64,000 nucleotides of DNA from Pseudomonas sp. N3-W (GTDB lineage Bacteria; Pseudomonadota; Gammaproteobacteria; Pseudomonadales; Pseudomonadaceae), in NCBI RefSeq assembly GCF_024970185.1, contig NZ_CP103965.1, forward strand, positions 2,662,001 through 2,726,000. The letters run 5' to 3'. Of this stretch, positions 1 to 8,081 are shown piece by piece (position 1 is the stretch's first letter; each line of letters begins with the position of its first letter). The notes beneath the pieces are model-generated. The model did no database searches, was not told the origin of the DNA, and saw only the letters and a program-made list of their open reading frames with translations. The position numbers were made by a program, and so were the translations under genes.

Positions 1-81
1 TATCGCCTGGATCAGGAAACCCGTCTCGATCCGCATAAATTCGTCTGGGTCGATGTTGAACGGCCGGAGGTGCTGCAATGA
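1..81 (+). CDS. 3' end of an unidentified protein (partial)
   Basis: The frame is open from the first base and encodes the last 26 residues of a protein that starts outside the window, ending in VERPEVLQ. Its TGA stop overlaps the ATG of the rhomboid gene by four bases (ATGA), which suggests translational coupling in one operon. The fragment is too short to name a family. Confidence 0.6.
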   Translation, partial: YRLDQETRLDPHKFVWVDVERPEVLQ

Positions 82-959
82 GTACCGTGGCCGTGTTGCG
101 CTTGCCATTGACCGTAGACCTGAGTGGGTTCGTCAAACTGCTGCAACGCATGCAGGTGCCCCATCGCATCAGCGAAGAGGCGGGCGAGCAGGTGCTGTGG
201 GTGCCGGACAACATCAGCGAGGATGTTCGTACGTTGTACGAGCGTTTCCCGGCCGGTGACCCCGATCAGCAACTGGACATCCCGGTGGCGCAAACCCTGC
301 GTCGCCCCGGCTTTGTCGAACAACTGCGCTATGCGCGGGCGACGGCGCTGGTGTTGCTGCTGAGCATCATCGTCGGCGCGGTGACGCTGCTGGGTGACAA
401 CCTCGACACCATGCGCTGGCTGACTTTCCTCGATTTCCGCGTCGTCGGCGAGTACATCCATTTCACACCACTGGCCGACAGCCTGGCGGCGGGGCAGTGG
501 TGGCGTCTGGTGACGCCGATGCTGATCCACTTCGGCATCCTGCACCTGGCCATGAACGGCATGTGGTACTGGGAGCTGGGGCGGCGTATCGAGTCGCGCC
601 AGGGCAGTATCAACCTGATCGGCCTGACGTTGCTGTTCAGCCTGGTGTCCAACTACGCCCAGTATTATTTCAGCGGTCCGACACTGTTCGGTGGCTTGTC
701 CGGCGTGCTGTACGGCTTGCTCGGGCACTGCTGGATCTTCCAGCTGCTGTCGCCAAACCCTGCTTATCGCCTGCCGCGCGGCGTGCTGGTGATGATGCTG
801 GTCTGGCTGCTGCTGTGCCTGTCCGGGCTGGTGTCGATGATCGGCTTCGGCCAGATCGCCAACGCCGCCCACGTCAGCGGGTTGCTCATCGGCTGCTTCA
901 CCGGTTTGTTGGGTGGTTTGTACAATCGCCGTAAACTGCCGCCTAAAACCGTCATGTAA
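78..959 (+). CDS. Rhomboid family intramembrane serine protease
   Basis: Integral inner-membrane protease that cleaves transmembrane substrates within the lipid bilayer. The 293-residue protein has a soluble N-terminal region of about 95 residues, then at least six hydrophobic segments. The rhomboid signature GLSGVLYG places the nucleophilic serine near residue 208. The partner histidine lies near residue 265 in NAAHVSG. The conserved HFGILHLAMN stretch precedes them, as in other rhomboids. The start overlaps the previous stop by four bases. The order rhomboid, DUF1315, DUF2797, pepN is the usual one in Pseudomonas. The substrate cannot be inferred. Confidence 0.9.
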   Translation: MSTVAVLRLPLTVDLSGFVKLLQRMQVPHRISEEAGEQVLWVPDNISEDVRTLYERFPAGDPDQQLDIPVAQTLRRPGFVEQLRYARATALVLLLSIIVGAVTLLGDNLDTMRWLTFLDFRVVGEYIHFTPLADSLAAGQWWRLVTPMLIHFGILHLAMNGMWYWELGRRIESRQGSINLIGLTLLFSLVSNYAQYYFSGPTLFGGLSGVLYGLLGHCWIFQLLSPNPAYRLPRGVLVMMLVWLLLCLSGLVSMIGFGQIANAAHVSGLLIGCFTGLLGGLYNRRKLPPKTVM

Positions 960-979
960 TAAAGAGCACGGAGACCCTG

Positions 980-1240
980 ATGTCCTCTTTTAGCGAAATG
1001 ATCAAAAACATCACCCCCGATATCTACGAGAGCCTGAAACTGGCAGTGGAAATCGGCAAATGGTCCGACGGTGGCAAACTCACCGCCGAGCAGCGTGAAT
1101 TGTCGCTGCAAGCGATGATCGCCTGGGAAATCCAGAACCTGCCCGAGGAAGAACGCACCGGCTACATGGGCCCGCAGGAGTGCAGCTCCAAGTCGGCGCC
1201 TGTGCCCAATATCCTGTTCAAGTCGGATGCCATCCATTGA
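980..1240 (+). CDS. DUF1315 family protein
   Basis: Small, soluble, acidic 86-residue protein with no signal peptide and no membrane segment. The N-terminal part (MIKNITPDIYESLKLAVE) and a central ALIxWE-like helix fit DUF1315, a family of unknown function found beside DUF2797 and pepN in Pseudomonas. A Shine-Dalgarno-like CGGAG precedes the ATG. The stop overlaps the likely TTG start of the next gene. The family assignment rests on the motif pattern and the neighbourhood. No biochemical role is known to me. Confidence 0.8.
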   Translation: MSSFSEMIKNITPDIYESLKLAVEIGKWSDGGKLTAEQRELSLQAMIAWEIQNLPEEERTGYMGPQECSSKSAPVPNILFKSDAIH

Positions 1241-2067
1241 TCGAGATTGGCCGCGGTGCAATCAGCAAAATGTCGGCGCGCCTGGACGGGCCGAACGTGC
1301 AGTACGCGTTTCGTCTGGACGACGTCGAGGTGCCGGTCAATCCGTTGATCGGCACGACGATTCGTCTGGAATACCTGGGGGCGATCCATTGCACCCATTG
1401 CGGGCGCAAGACCAAGACCAGTTTCAGCCAGGGTTATTGCTACCCGTGCATGACCAAGCTGGCGCAGTGCGACCTGTGCATCATGAGCCCGGAACGCTGC
1501 CACTACGACGCTGGCACCTGCCGTGATCCAGCGTGGGGCGAGCAGTTCTGCATGACCGACCACGTGGTGTACCTGGCCAACTCGTCAGGGATCAAGGTCG
1601 GCATCACGCGCGCCACCCAATTGCCGACCCGCTGGCTCGACCAGGGTGCGAGCCAGGCGCTGCCAATCATGCGCGTTGCCACCCGTCAGCAGTCGGGGTT
1701 CGTCGAAGACCTGTTTCGCAGTCAAGTGGCGGACAAAACCAACTGGCGTGCTTTACTCAAGGGCGACGCGGTGTCGGTGAATCTGGCCGAGGTTCGCGAT
1801 CAACTGTTCGACAGCTGCGCCGAAGGCCTGCAAGGGTTGCAGGAACGATTCGGCCTACAGGCCATCCAGACGATTGCCGATGTCGAACCGCTCGAAATCC
1901 GCTATCCGGTCGAGCAATACCCGGCCAAGATCGTCAGCTTCAACCTGGACAAGAACCCGATTGCCGAAGGCACGCTACTGGGGATCAAAGGCCAATACCT
2001 GATCTTCGACACCGGCGTGATCAATATTCGTAAATACACGGCTTACCAGCTCGCCGTGCATCAGTAA
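1237..2067 (+). CDS. DUF2797 domain-containing protein
   Basis: Soluble protein of about 276 residues. The frame stays open back to position 1180, but similarity to the family begins at LIEIGRGAISKMSARLDGP. A TTG at 1237, overlapping the preceding TGA, is therefore the most likely start; an ATG at 1270 is the alternative. A cysteine-rich segment (CTHCGRKT, CYPCM, CDLC, then two further cysteines) looks like a treble-clef or zinc-ribbon metal site near residues 50-95. A GIY-YIG-like stretch (HVVYLANSSGIKVGIT) follows, so a nuclease-related fold is possible but unproven. It is probably co-transcribed with pepN, whose ATG lies 10 bases downstream. Confidence 0.82.
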   Translation: MIEIGRGAISKMSARLDGPNVQYAFRLDDVEVPVNPLIGTTIRLEYLGAIHCTHCGRKTKTSFSQGYCYPCMTKLAQCDLCIMSPERCHYDAGTCRDPAWGEQFCMTDHVVYLANSSGIKVGITRATQLPTRWLDQGASQALPIMRVATRQQSGFVEDLFRSQVADKTNWRALLKGDAVSVNLAEVRDQLFDSCAEGLQGLQERFGLQAIQTIADVEPLEIRYPVEQYPAKIVSFNLDKNPIAEGTLLGIKGQYLIFDTGVINIRKYTAYQLAVHQ

Positions 2068-2077
2068 GGACTCCAGC

Positions 2078-4735
2078 ATGCGCACCGAACAACCGAAGAT
2101 GATTTACCTGAAGGACTATCAGGCGCCCGAGTACCTGATCGACGAGACGCACCTGACCTTCGAGTTGTTCGAGGACCACAGCCTGGTCCATGCGCAACTG
2201 GTGATGCGCCGCAACCCCGAGCGTGGCCCCGGTTTGCCACCGCTGGTACTGGACGGCCAGCAACTGGAGTTGCTGTCGGTCACGCTGGCCGATAACGAGT
2301 TGAGCGCCGCTGACTATCAGTTGACCGAGAACCACCTGACCCTGCACCCGACCAGCACCAGCTTCACGGTCGACACCAGCGTCAGGATCCACCCGCAAAC
2401 AAATACCGCGCTGGAAGGCCTGTACAAATCCGGCACGATGTTCTGCACCCAGTGCGAGGCCGAGGGCTTTCGCAAGATCACCTATTACCTCGACCGCCCG
2501 GACGTGATGAGCACGTTCACCACCACCGTGGTCGCCGAGCAGCACAGCTACCCGATCCTGCTTTCCAACGGTAACCCGATTGCTTCGGGCCCCGGTGAAG
2601 ACGGCCGGCACTGGGCGACCTGGGAAGACCCGTTCAAGAAACCGGCGTACCTGTTTGCGCTGGTGGCCGGTGACCTGTGGTGCGTCGAAGACACGTTCAC
2701 CACCATGACCGAGCGCTGCGTGGCGCTGCGCATCTACGTTGAGCCGGAAAACATCGACAAGTGCCAGCACGCGATGAACAGCCTGAAGAAGTCGATGCGC
2801 TGGGACGAAGAAGTCTATGGCCGTGAATACGACCTGGACATCTTCATGATCGTGGCTGTCAACGACTTCAACATGGGCGCCATGGAGAACAAGGGCCTCA
2901 ACATCTTCAACTCCAGCGCCGTGCTGGCCCGCGCCGAAACCGCCACCGACGCTGCGCACCAGCGGGTCGAGGCCATCGTCGCCCACGAGTACTTCCACAA
3001 CTGGTCGGGCAACCGTGTGACCTGCCGCGACTGGTTCCAGTTGTCGCTCAAGGAAGGCTTCACCGTGTTCCGTGACTCCGGCTTCTCCGCCGACATGAAC
3101 TCGGCGACGGTCAAACGTATCCAGGACGTGGCGTACCTGCGCACCCACCAGTTTGCCGAAGACGCAGGTCCCATGGCCCACGCCGTGCGCCCGGACAGCT
3201 TCATCGAGATTTCCAACTTCTACACCCTGACCGTGTACGAAAAGGGCTCGGAAGTGGTCGGCATGATCCACACTTTGCTCGGTGCTGAGGGTTTTCGCAA
3301 AGGCAGCGACCTGTACTTCGACCGCCACGACGGCCAGGCCGTGACCTGCGACGACTTCATCAAGGCCATGGAAGACGCCAACGGTGTCGACCTGACGCAG
3401 TTCAAGCGCTGGTACAGCCAGGCCGGCACGCCACGGCTGGCGGTGAGCGAGTCCTATGACGCAACCGCAAAAACCTACAGCCTGACCTTCCGTCAGAGCT
3501 GCCCGGAAACGCCGGACAAGGTTGAAAAACGGCCGTTCTTGATTCCGGTGGAGCTTGGCCTGCTCGATTCCAAGGGCGCGGCGATTGCCTTGCGCCTGTC
3601 CGGTGAAACCGTTGCGCAGGGCACTTCGCGAGTGATATCGGTAACTGAAGCCGAGCAGACTTTTGTATTCGCCGACATCACTGAACAGCCACTGCCGTCC
3701 TTGCTGCGTGGTTTCTCGGCGCCGGTGAAACTGAGCTTCCCGTACAGCCGCGATCAATTGATGTTCCTGATGCAGCATGACAGCGACGGCTTCAACCGCT
3801 GGGATGCCGGCCAGCAACTGTCGGTGCTGGTGCTGCAAGAACTGATTGCCCAGCAGCAGAAAGGCGAGAAGCTGGTGCTGGATCAGCGGCTGATTTCGGC
3901 TCTGCGCACAGTGCTGTCCGACGACACGCTGGATCAGGCCATGGTCGCGGAAATGCTCTCGCTGCCGGGTGAGGCGTATCTGACCGAAATCAGCGAAGTG
4001 GCTGACGTTGACGCGATTCACATTGCTCGCGAGTTTGCCCGCAAACAACTGGCTGAAGGTTTGTTCGAGGCGCTGTGGCTGCGTTATCAGGCCAATCGCG
4101 ATCTGTCGAAGAAAACCCCGTATGTGGCCGAAGCCGAGCATTTCGCGCGTCGCGCGTTGCAGAACATTGCGCTGTCGTACCTGATGCTCAGTGGCAAGGC
4201 TGAAGTGTTGGCGGCGACGCTGGAGCAGTTCGAGACCAGCGACAACATGACCGAGCGCCTGACGGCCCTGGCGGTGCTGGTGAATTCACCGTTCGAAGAG
4301 GACAAGGCCAAGGCTCTGGGCAGTTTCGCCGAGCACTTCAAGGATAATCCGCTGGTCATGGATCAGTGGTTCAGTGTGCAGGCGGGCAGCACCTTGCCGG
4401 GTGGTTTGGCGCGGGTTCGTCAGTTGATGGAGCATCCGGCGTTCAACATCAAGAATCCGAACAAGGTGCGGGCGCTGGTCGGTGCGTTTGCCGGGCAGAA
4501 CCTGATCAACTTCCATGCGGCCGACGGTTCCGGGTATCGCTTCCTGGCGGATCTGGTGATTGAGCTGAACGGGTTCAATCCGCAGATTGCTTCTCGGCAG
4601 TTGGCGCCGCTGACGCGCTGGCGCAAATACGACAGCGCTCGTCAGGCGTTGATGAAGGGTGAGCTGGAGCGGATTCGTGCTTCGGGTCAGTTGTCGAGTG
4701 ATGTGTTTGAGGTGGTCAGCAAGAGCCTGGCCTGA
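2078..4735 (+). CDS. pepN: Aminopeptidase N (M1 family)
   Basis: Cytoplasmic zinc metallopeptidase that removes N-terminal amino acids from peptides late in protein turnover. The 885 residues match the usual proteobacterial PepN length. The exopeptidase motif GAMEN is at about 267-271. The zinc motif HEYFH (HExxH) is at about 303-307, with the third ligand, a glutamate, downstream in LKEGFTVF. The C-terminal half is the helical PepN domain. AAGGACTCCAGC precedes the ATG and serves as ribosome binding site. It is the last gene of the rhomboid/DUF1315/DUF2797 run. The family assignment is secure. Confidence 0.97.
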   Translation: MRTEQPKMIYLKDYQAPEYLIDETHLTFELFEDHSLVHAQLVMRRNPERGPGLPPLVLDGQQLELLSVTLADNELSAADYQLTENHLTLHPTSTSFTVDTSVRIHPQTNTALEGLYKSGTMFCTQCEAEGFRKITYYLDRPDVMSTFTTTVVAEQHSYPILLSNGNPIASGPGEDGRHWATWEDPFKKPAYLFALVAGDLWCVEDTFTTMTERCVALRIYVEPENIDKCQHAMNSLKKSMRWDEEVYGREYDLDIFMIVAVNDFNMGAMENKGLNIFNSSAVLARAETATDAAHQRVEAIVAHEYFHNWSGNRVTCRDWFQLSLKEGFTVFRDSGFSADMNSATVKRIQDVAYLRTHQFAEDAGPMAHAVRPDSFIEISNFYTLTVYEKGSEVVGMIHTLLGAEGFRKGSDLYFDRHDGQAVTCDDFIKAMEDANGVDLTQFKRWYSQAGTPRLAVSESYDATAKTYSLTFRQSCPETPDKVEKRPFLIPVELGLLDSKGAAIALRLSGETVAQGTSRVISVTEAEQTFVFADITEQPLPSLLRGFSAPVKLSFPYSRDQLMFLMQHDSDGFNRWDAGQQLSVLVLQELIAQQQKGEKLVLDQRLISALRTVLSDDTLDQAMVAEMLSLPGEAYLTEISEVADVDAIHIAREFARKQLAEGLFEALWLRYQANRDLSKKTPYVAEAEHFARRALQNIALSYLMLSGKAEVLAATLEQFETSDNMTERLTALAVLVNSPFEEDKAKALGSFAEHFKDNPLVMDQWFSVQAGSTLPGGLARVRQLMEHPAFNIKNPNKVRALVGAFAGQNLINFHAADGSGYRFLADLVIELNGFNPQIASRQLAPLTRWRKYDSARQALMKGELERIRASGQLSSDVFEVVSKSLA

Positions 4736-4761
4736 GGTTGGCCTTGCTCCTTCAGGTTGAT

Positions 4762-4861
4762 CCTGTGGGAGCTGGCTTGCTCGCGAAGGCGGCCTGATAG
4801 CCGGCCTGTCTCTTACTGGTGTGCACCGGTGGGAGCTGGCTTGCCTGCGATGGCGGCCTTC
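4762..4861. repeat. REP pair downstream of pepN
   Basis: Two direct copies of the REP core GTGGGAGCTGGCTTGC occur about 70 bases apart, each followed by a G/C-rich palindromic tail. They lie immediately 3' of pepN, the usual extragenic position. No open reading frame is supported here. Confidence 0.75.
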
Positions 4862-4884
4862 GGGCCGACCATGTTCTTGGGGTT

Positions 4885-5178
4885 TTTTGTGTATATCCGT
4901 TGCTGCGGTAACGGCGGCTTGGGGTTTCGCCCTTACGGCGAGTCCCTTTTGTCAAACGCCACAAAAGGAACCAAAAAGTCTCGCCCCGAGCGTACGGCAC
5001 CTCGCCTGGGCTCGGTGTTCCCTCGCTCCGGTATTCATCTGGGGGCATCGCCTACGGTCTGCTTCGCGACGACCTCCTCTCGATGTGTGCGGCTGCGCCG
5101 CACGGCGCTACGCGCCCACCCCCAGATAAACACCTCCACTCGGCCTCCCGAAGGGGCGGGTAGATCAAGAGCTGCAGG
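4885..5178 (+). repeat. Left arm of a 1.3-kb inverted repeat
   Basis: About 290 bases that recur in inverted orientation at 5950-6240 with roughly 85% identity by eye. The best-matching core runs from the GTACGGCACCTCGCC segment near 4991 to the GCCGCACGGCGC segment near 5107. Short ORFs run through it, but their repeated, Arg/Pro-rich translations do not look like real proteins. It resembles the dispersed long repeats reported from P. fluorescens genomes. Assignment to a named family would need a comparison. Confidence 0.75.
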
Positions 5179-5230
5179 CGAGCTAACGCTCGGCCTGTTG
5201 AGTGGTGAAGGGCAGGGTGTACGCCGATCT

Positions 5231-5296
5231 GTTTTTGCTTTTGCTTTTGTTTTTGTTTTTGTTTTTGTTTTTGTTTTTGTTTTTGTTTTTGCTTTT
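5231..5296. repeat. (TTTTTG)n hexanucleotide microsatellite
   Basis: About eleven near-perfect tandem copies of a T-rich hexamer (TTTTTG, with some TTTTGC variants) stand out sharply in GC-rich DNA. The tract lies inside the inverted-repeat island and not in a coding frame I would accept. Confidence 0.9.
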
Positions 5297-5820
5297 CTGT
5301 GGGAGCTGGCTTGCCTACGATGACGGCCTGCCAGCCGACCAATCTCTCCCTGATGCACCCAGTCCAACTGTGGGAGCTGGCTTGCCTGCGAAGGCGGCCT
5401 GACAGCCGACCAATCTCTCCCTGATGCACTCAGTCCAACTGTGGGAGCTGGCTTGCCTGCGAAGGCGGCCCGACAGCCACCCAACCCCTCCCTAATGTAC
5501 CCGGTCCAAACTGTGGGAGCTGGCTTGCCTGCGATGGCGGCCTGACAGCCGACCAATATCTCCCTGATGCACCCAGTCCAAACTGCGGGAGCTGGCTTGC
5601 CTGCGATGGCGGCCCGACAGCCACCCAACCCCTTCCCGATGCACCCGGTCCAAACTGTGGGAGCTGGCTTGCCTGCGATGACGGCCTGCCAGCCATCCAA
5701 CCCCTCCCGAATGTACTCGATCCAATTGTGGGAGCGAGCCCGCTCGCGAAGATGGCAGCACATCCAGCATCAATGTGCCTGACCCATCGCAATCGCGAGC
5801 AGGCTCGCTCCCACAGGAGG
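5296..5820. repeat. Tandem REP array (about 72-bp period)
   Basis: Six successive direct copies of a unit beginning GTGGGAGCTGGCTTGCCTGCG and continuing into CCGACCAATCTCTCCCTGATGC, followed by a closing inverted REP pair near 5728-5816. Spacing is about 70-73 bases. ORFs crossing the array simply translate the repeat and are not genes. Confidence 0.85.
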
Positions 5821-5885
5821 CCAGCCGACCAATCCCTTGCGAATGTACTCGCCCCGGAGCTGCCGAAGGCTGCGATCTTTTGATC

Positions 5886-5927
5886 TGGCTGTGGCTGTGG
5901 CTGTGGCTGTGGCTGTGGCTGTGGCTT
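5886..5927. repeat. (GGCTGT)n hexanucleotide microsatellite
   Basis: Six to seven perfect tandem copies of GGCTGT, followed by a decayed tail. It is the second hexamer tract between the arms of the large inverted repeat. Confidence 0.9.
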
Positions 5928-5949
5928 TTGCTGTTGGCTTGTGATCTTG

Positions 5950-6240
5950 ATCCTGCTTTTGATCTCTCGCCCCTTCGGCAGGCCGAGCGTAGGTGTTCAT
6001 CAGGGGGTTAGGCGCGAAGCGCCGTGCGGCGAAGCCGCACACATCGAGAGGAGGTCGTCGCGAAGCAGACCGTAGGCGATGCCCCCTGATGGACACCGGA
6101 GCGAGGGAACACCGAGCTCAGGCGAGGTGCCGTACGCCGGGGCGAAGCCTTTTGCTTACTTTTCGGCGTCTGGAAAAGTGAGTCGCTGTAAGAGCGAAAC
6201 CATATGAAGCCGTTACCGCAGCAATGGATGCACACCCCAA
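5950..6240 (-). repeat. Right arm of the 1.3-kb inverted repeat
   Basis: This is the reverse complement of 4885-5178, with the same order of blocks: CGGTAACGG, the GTACGGCACCTCGCC block, the GGCATCGCCTACGG block and GCCGAAGGGG. Its outer end is also the first, partial unit of the 110-bp tandem array that follows. Confidence 0.75.
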
Positions 6241-6785
6241 CCCTTTTGCTTACTTCCCGCTGGGCCGGCATTCCGGCGTCTGGAAAAGCGAGTCGCTGTA
6301 AGAGCGAAACCATATGAAGCCGTTACCGCAGCAATGGATACAGACCCAAACCCTTTTGGCTTACTTCCCGCTGGGCCGGCATTCCGGCGTCTGGAAAAGT
6401 GAGTCGCTGTAAGAGCGAAACCATATGAAGCCGTTACCGCAGCAATGGATACACACCCAAACCCTTTTGCTTATTTCCCGCTGGGCCGGCATTCCGGCGT
6501 CTGGAAAAGTGAGTCGCTGTAAGAGCGAAACCATATGAAGCCGTTACCGCAGCAATGGATGCACACCCCAACCCTTTTGCTTACTTCCCGCTGGGCCGGC
6601 ATTCCGGCGTCTGGAAAAGTGAGTCGCTCTAAGAGCGAAACCATATGAAGCCGTTACCGCAGCAATGGACACACCCCCAAACCCTTTTGCTTACTTCCCG
6701 CTGGGCCGGCATTCCGGCGTTTGGAAAAGCGAGTCGCTGTAAGAGCGAAACCATAAGCGGCCGTTACCGCAAAAATGGATATGTA
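6149..6785 (+). repeat. Six 110-bp tandem repeats
   Basis: A unit beginning CCCTTTTGCTTACTTCCCGC restarts at 6241, 6351, 6462, 6572 and 6682, giving periods of 110-111 bases. A shortened first copy starts near 6149 and the last copy decays after 6770. Internal landmarks in each unit are GGCCGGCATTCCGGCG, AGTCGCTGTAAGAGCG and CCGTTACCGCAGCAATGG. The copies are more than 90% identical by eye. Stops interrupt all frames. Confidence 0.92.
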
Positions 6786-6998
6786 CACAAATCCCAACCC
6801 CACCCCCCTCATGGTTAACAAAAGATAACGCTCCGTCGATTGTCAGACGATTCGAAACCCCGATAGGATAAGTCAGCTACCGAAGGGGCTCTGGATTGCG
6901 GGTTTCAGGACTATGCTCCTGACCCGTCAGTTACCACGAGTACCCGAACGGCGCCCTGAAAGGTTGAACGACCTAACAATAATAATGGGGGAAGGTCT
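6786..6998 (+). other. Leader upstream of the YCF48-like gene
   Basis: Unique sequence between the tandem repeats and the ATG at 6999. It lacks a convincing ORF and ends in an A-rich stretch with GGGGGAAGG as a strong ribosome binding site. It presumably holds the promoter of the YCF48/MMPL pair. I could not assign -35/-10 boxes with confidence. Confidence 0.4.
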
Positions 6999-8051
6999 AT
7001 GAGTGAGCCTGTCATGGGTATGGGCCGTTGCCGCCCGCCGGCACTGCGCACATTTGCGTTGCTGGCTACAGCGCTCTCGCTGTTGGGCTGTGCCGTATTG
7101 TCGGCGCCGGTACTGGCCGCTGATGCGCCAGCGACCGAGGGGGTGTATGCCGTCGCATCCGCCATGGCGGTCAAAAGCCTGATGCTCGATGTTGTCCACG
7201 CCGGTCCCCGGTTAGTGGCGGTCGGGGATCGCGGGCATATCCTGTACTCCGATGATCAGGGCACGACCTGGACCCAGGCGAAAGTGCCGACCCGCCAGCT
7301 GCTGACAGCCGTGTATTTCGCCGACGACAAACACGGCTGGGCCGTCGGCCATGACGCGCAAATCCTCGCCAGCGAGGACGGCGGCGCCACCTGGACCAAA
7401 CAATTTGAAGATTTGAAACGTGAATCGCCGCTGCTCGATGTCTGGTTCAAGGACATCAACAGCGGCTTTGCCGTGGGCGCTTACGGGTCGCTGATGGCAA
7501 CCACCGACGGTGGCAAGCACTGGGATGATGTCAGTGCTCGCCTCGACAACGCGGATCAGTTCCACCTGAACGCCATCGGGGCGGTCAAGGATGCCGGGCT
7601 GTTCATCGTTGGCGAGCAGGGCAGCATGTTCCGCTCGGCCGACTGGGGACAGACCTGGGAAAAACTTCAGGGCCCCTATGAAGGCTCGCTGTTTGGCGTG
7701 ATCGGCACCGGTCAGCCCAATACGCTGCTGGCCTATGGGCTGCGCGCCAATCTCTACCGTTCCACGGATTTCGGCAGCACCTGGCAGCAGGTGGCACTCA
7801 AGGCTGCGCGCGGTGCGCTGGAGTTTGGCCTGTCTGGCGCGACGTTGCTCGACGACGGCACCATCGTAATTGTCGGCAACGGCGGTTCGGTGATCCGCAG
7901 CAACGATCACGGTGAAACGTTCAGCATATTCAACCGCCCGGACCGGATTTCCGTGTCGGGGGTCACTGCTGCCGGCAACGGCAATCTGATTCTGGCAGGA
8001 CAGGGCGGCGTTCGCGCCACTTCGCCAACCGGCGCCGATCTCGGCAAATAA
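6999..8051 (+). CDS. YCF48-like beta-propeller protein, exported
   Basis: The 350-residue exported protein has an N-terminal signal (hydrophobic run LRTFALLATALSLLGC then a VLAADA cleavage site). It then carries repeated BNR/Asp-box-like blades such as SDDQGTTWTQ, SEDGGATWTK, TTDGGKHWDD, SADWGQTWEK and STDFGSTWQQ. This is the YCF48/Hcf136-like photosystem II assembly fold, which in heterotrophs occurs beside MMPL transporters. The next gene is such a transporter, 30 bases downstream, so the two probably act together in the envelope. A second in-frame ATG at 7014 is possible, but GGGGGAAGG sits correctly for 6999. The ligand is unknown. Confidence 0.88.
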   Translation: MSEPVMGMGRCRPPALRTFALLATALSLLGCAVLSAPVLAADAPATEGVYAVASAMAVKSLMLDVVHAGPRLVAVGDRGHILYSDDQGTTWTQAKVPTRQLLTAVYFADDKHGWAVGHDAQILASEDGGATWTKQFEDLKRESPLLDVWFKDINSGFAVGAYGSLMATTDGGKHWDDVSARLDNADQFHLNAIGAVKDAGLFIVGEQGSMFRSADWGQTWEKLQGPYEGSLFGVIGTGQPNTLLAYGLRANLYRSTDFGSTWQQVALKAARGALEFGLSGATLLDDGTIVIVGNGGSVIRSNDHGETFSIFNRPDRISVSGVTAAGNGNLILAGQGGVRATSPTGADLGK

Positions 8052-8081
8052 GCCCGGCTACATAATAAGAAGGGCGGAGAA

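Noticed and set aside
2021..4141. 706-residue minus-strand ORF opposite pepN
   Set aside because: Shadow of pepN codon bias; no ribosome site and no protein-like motifs.
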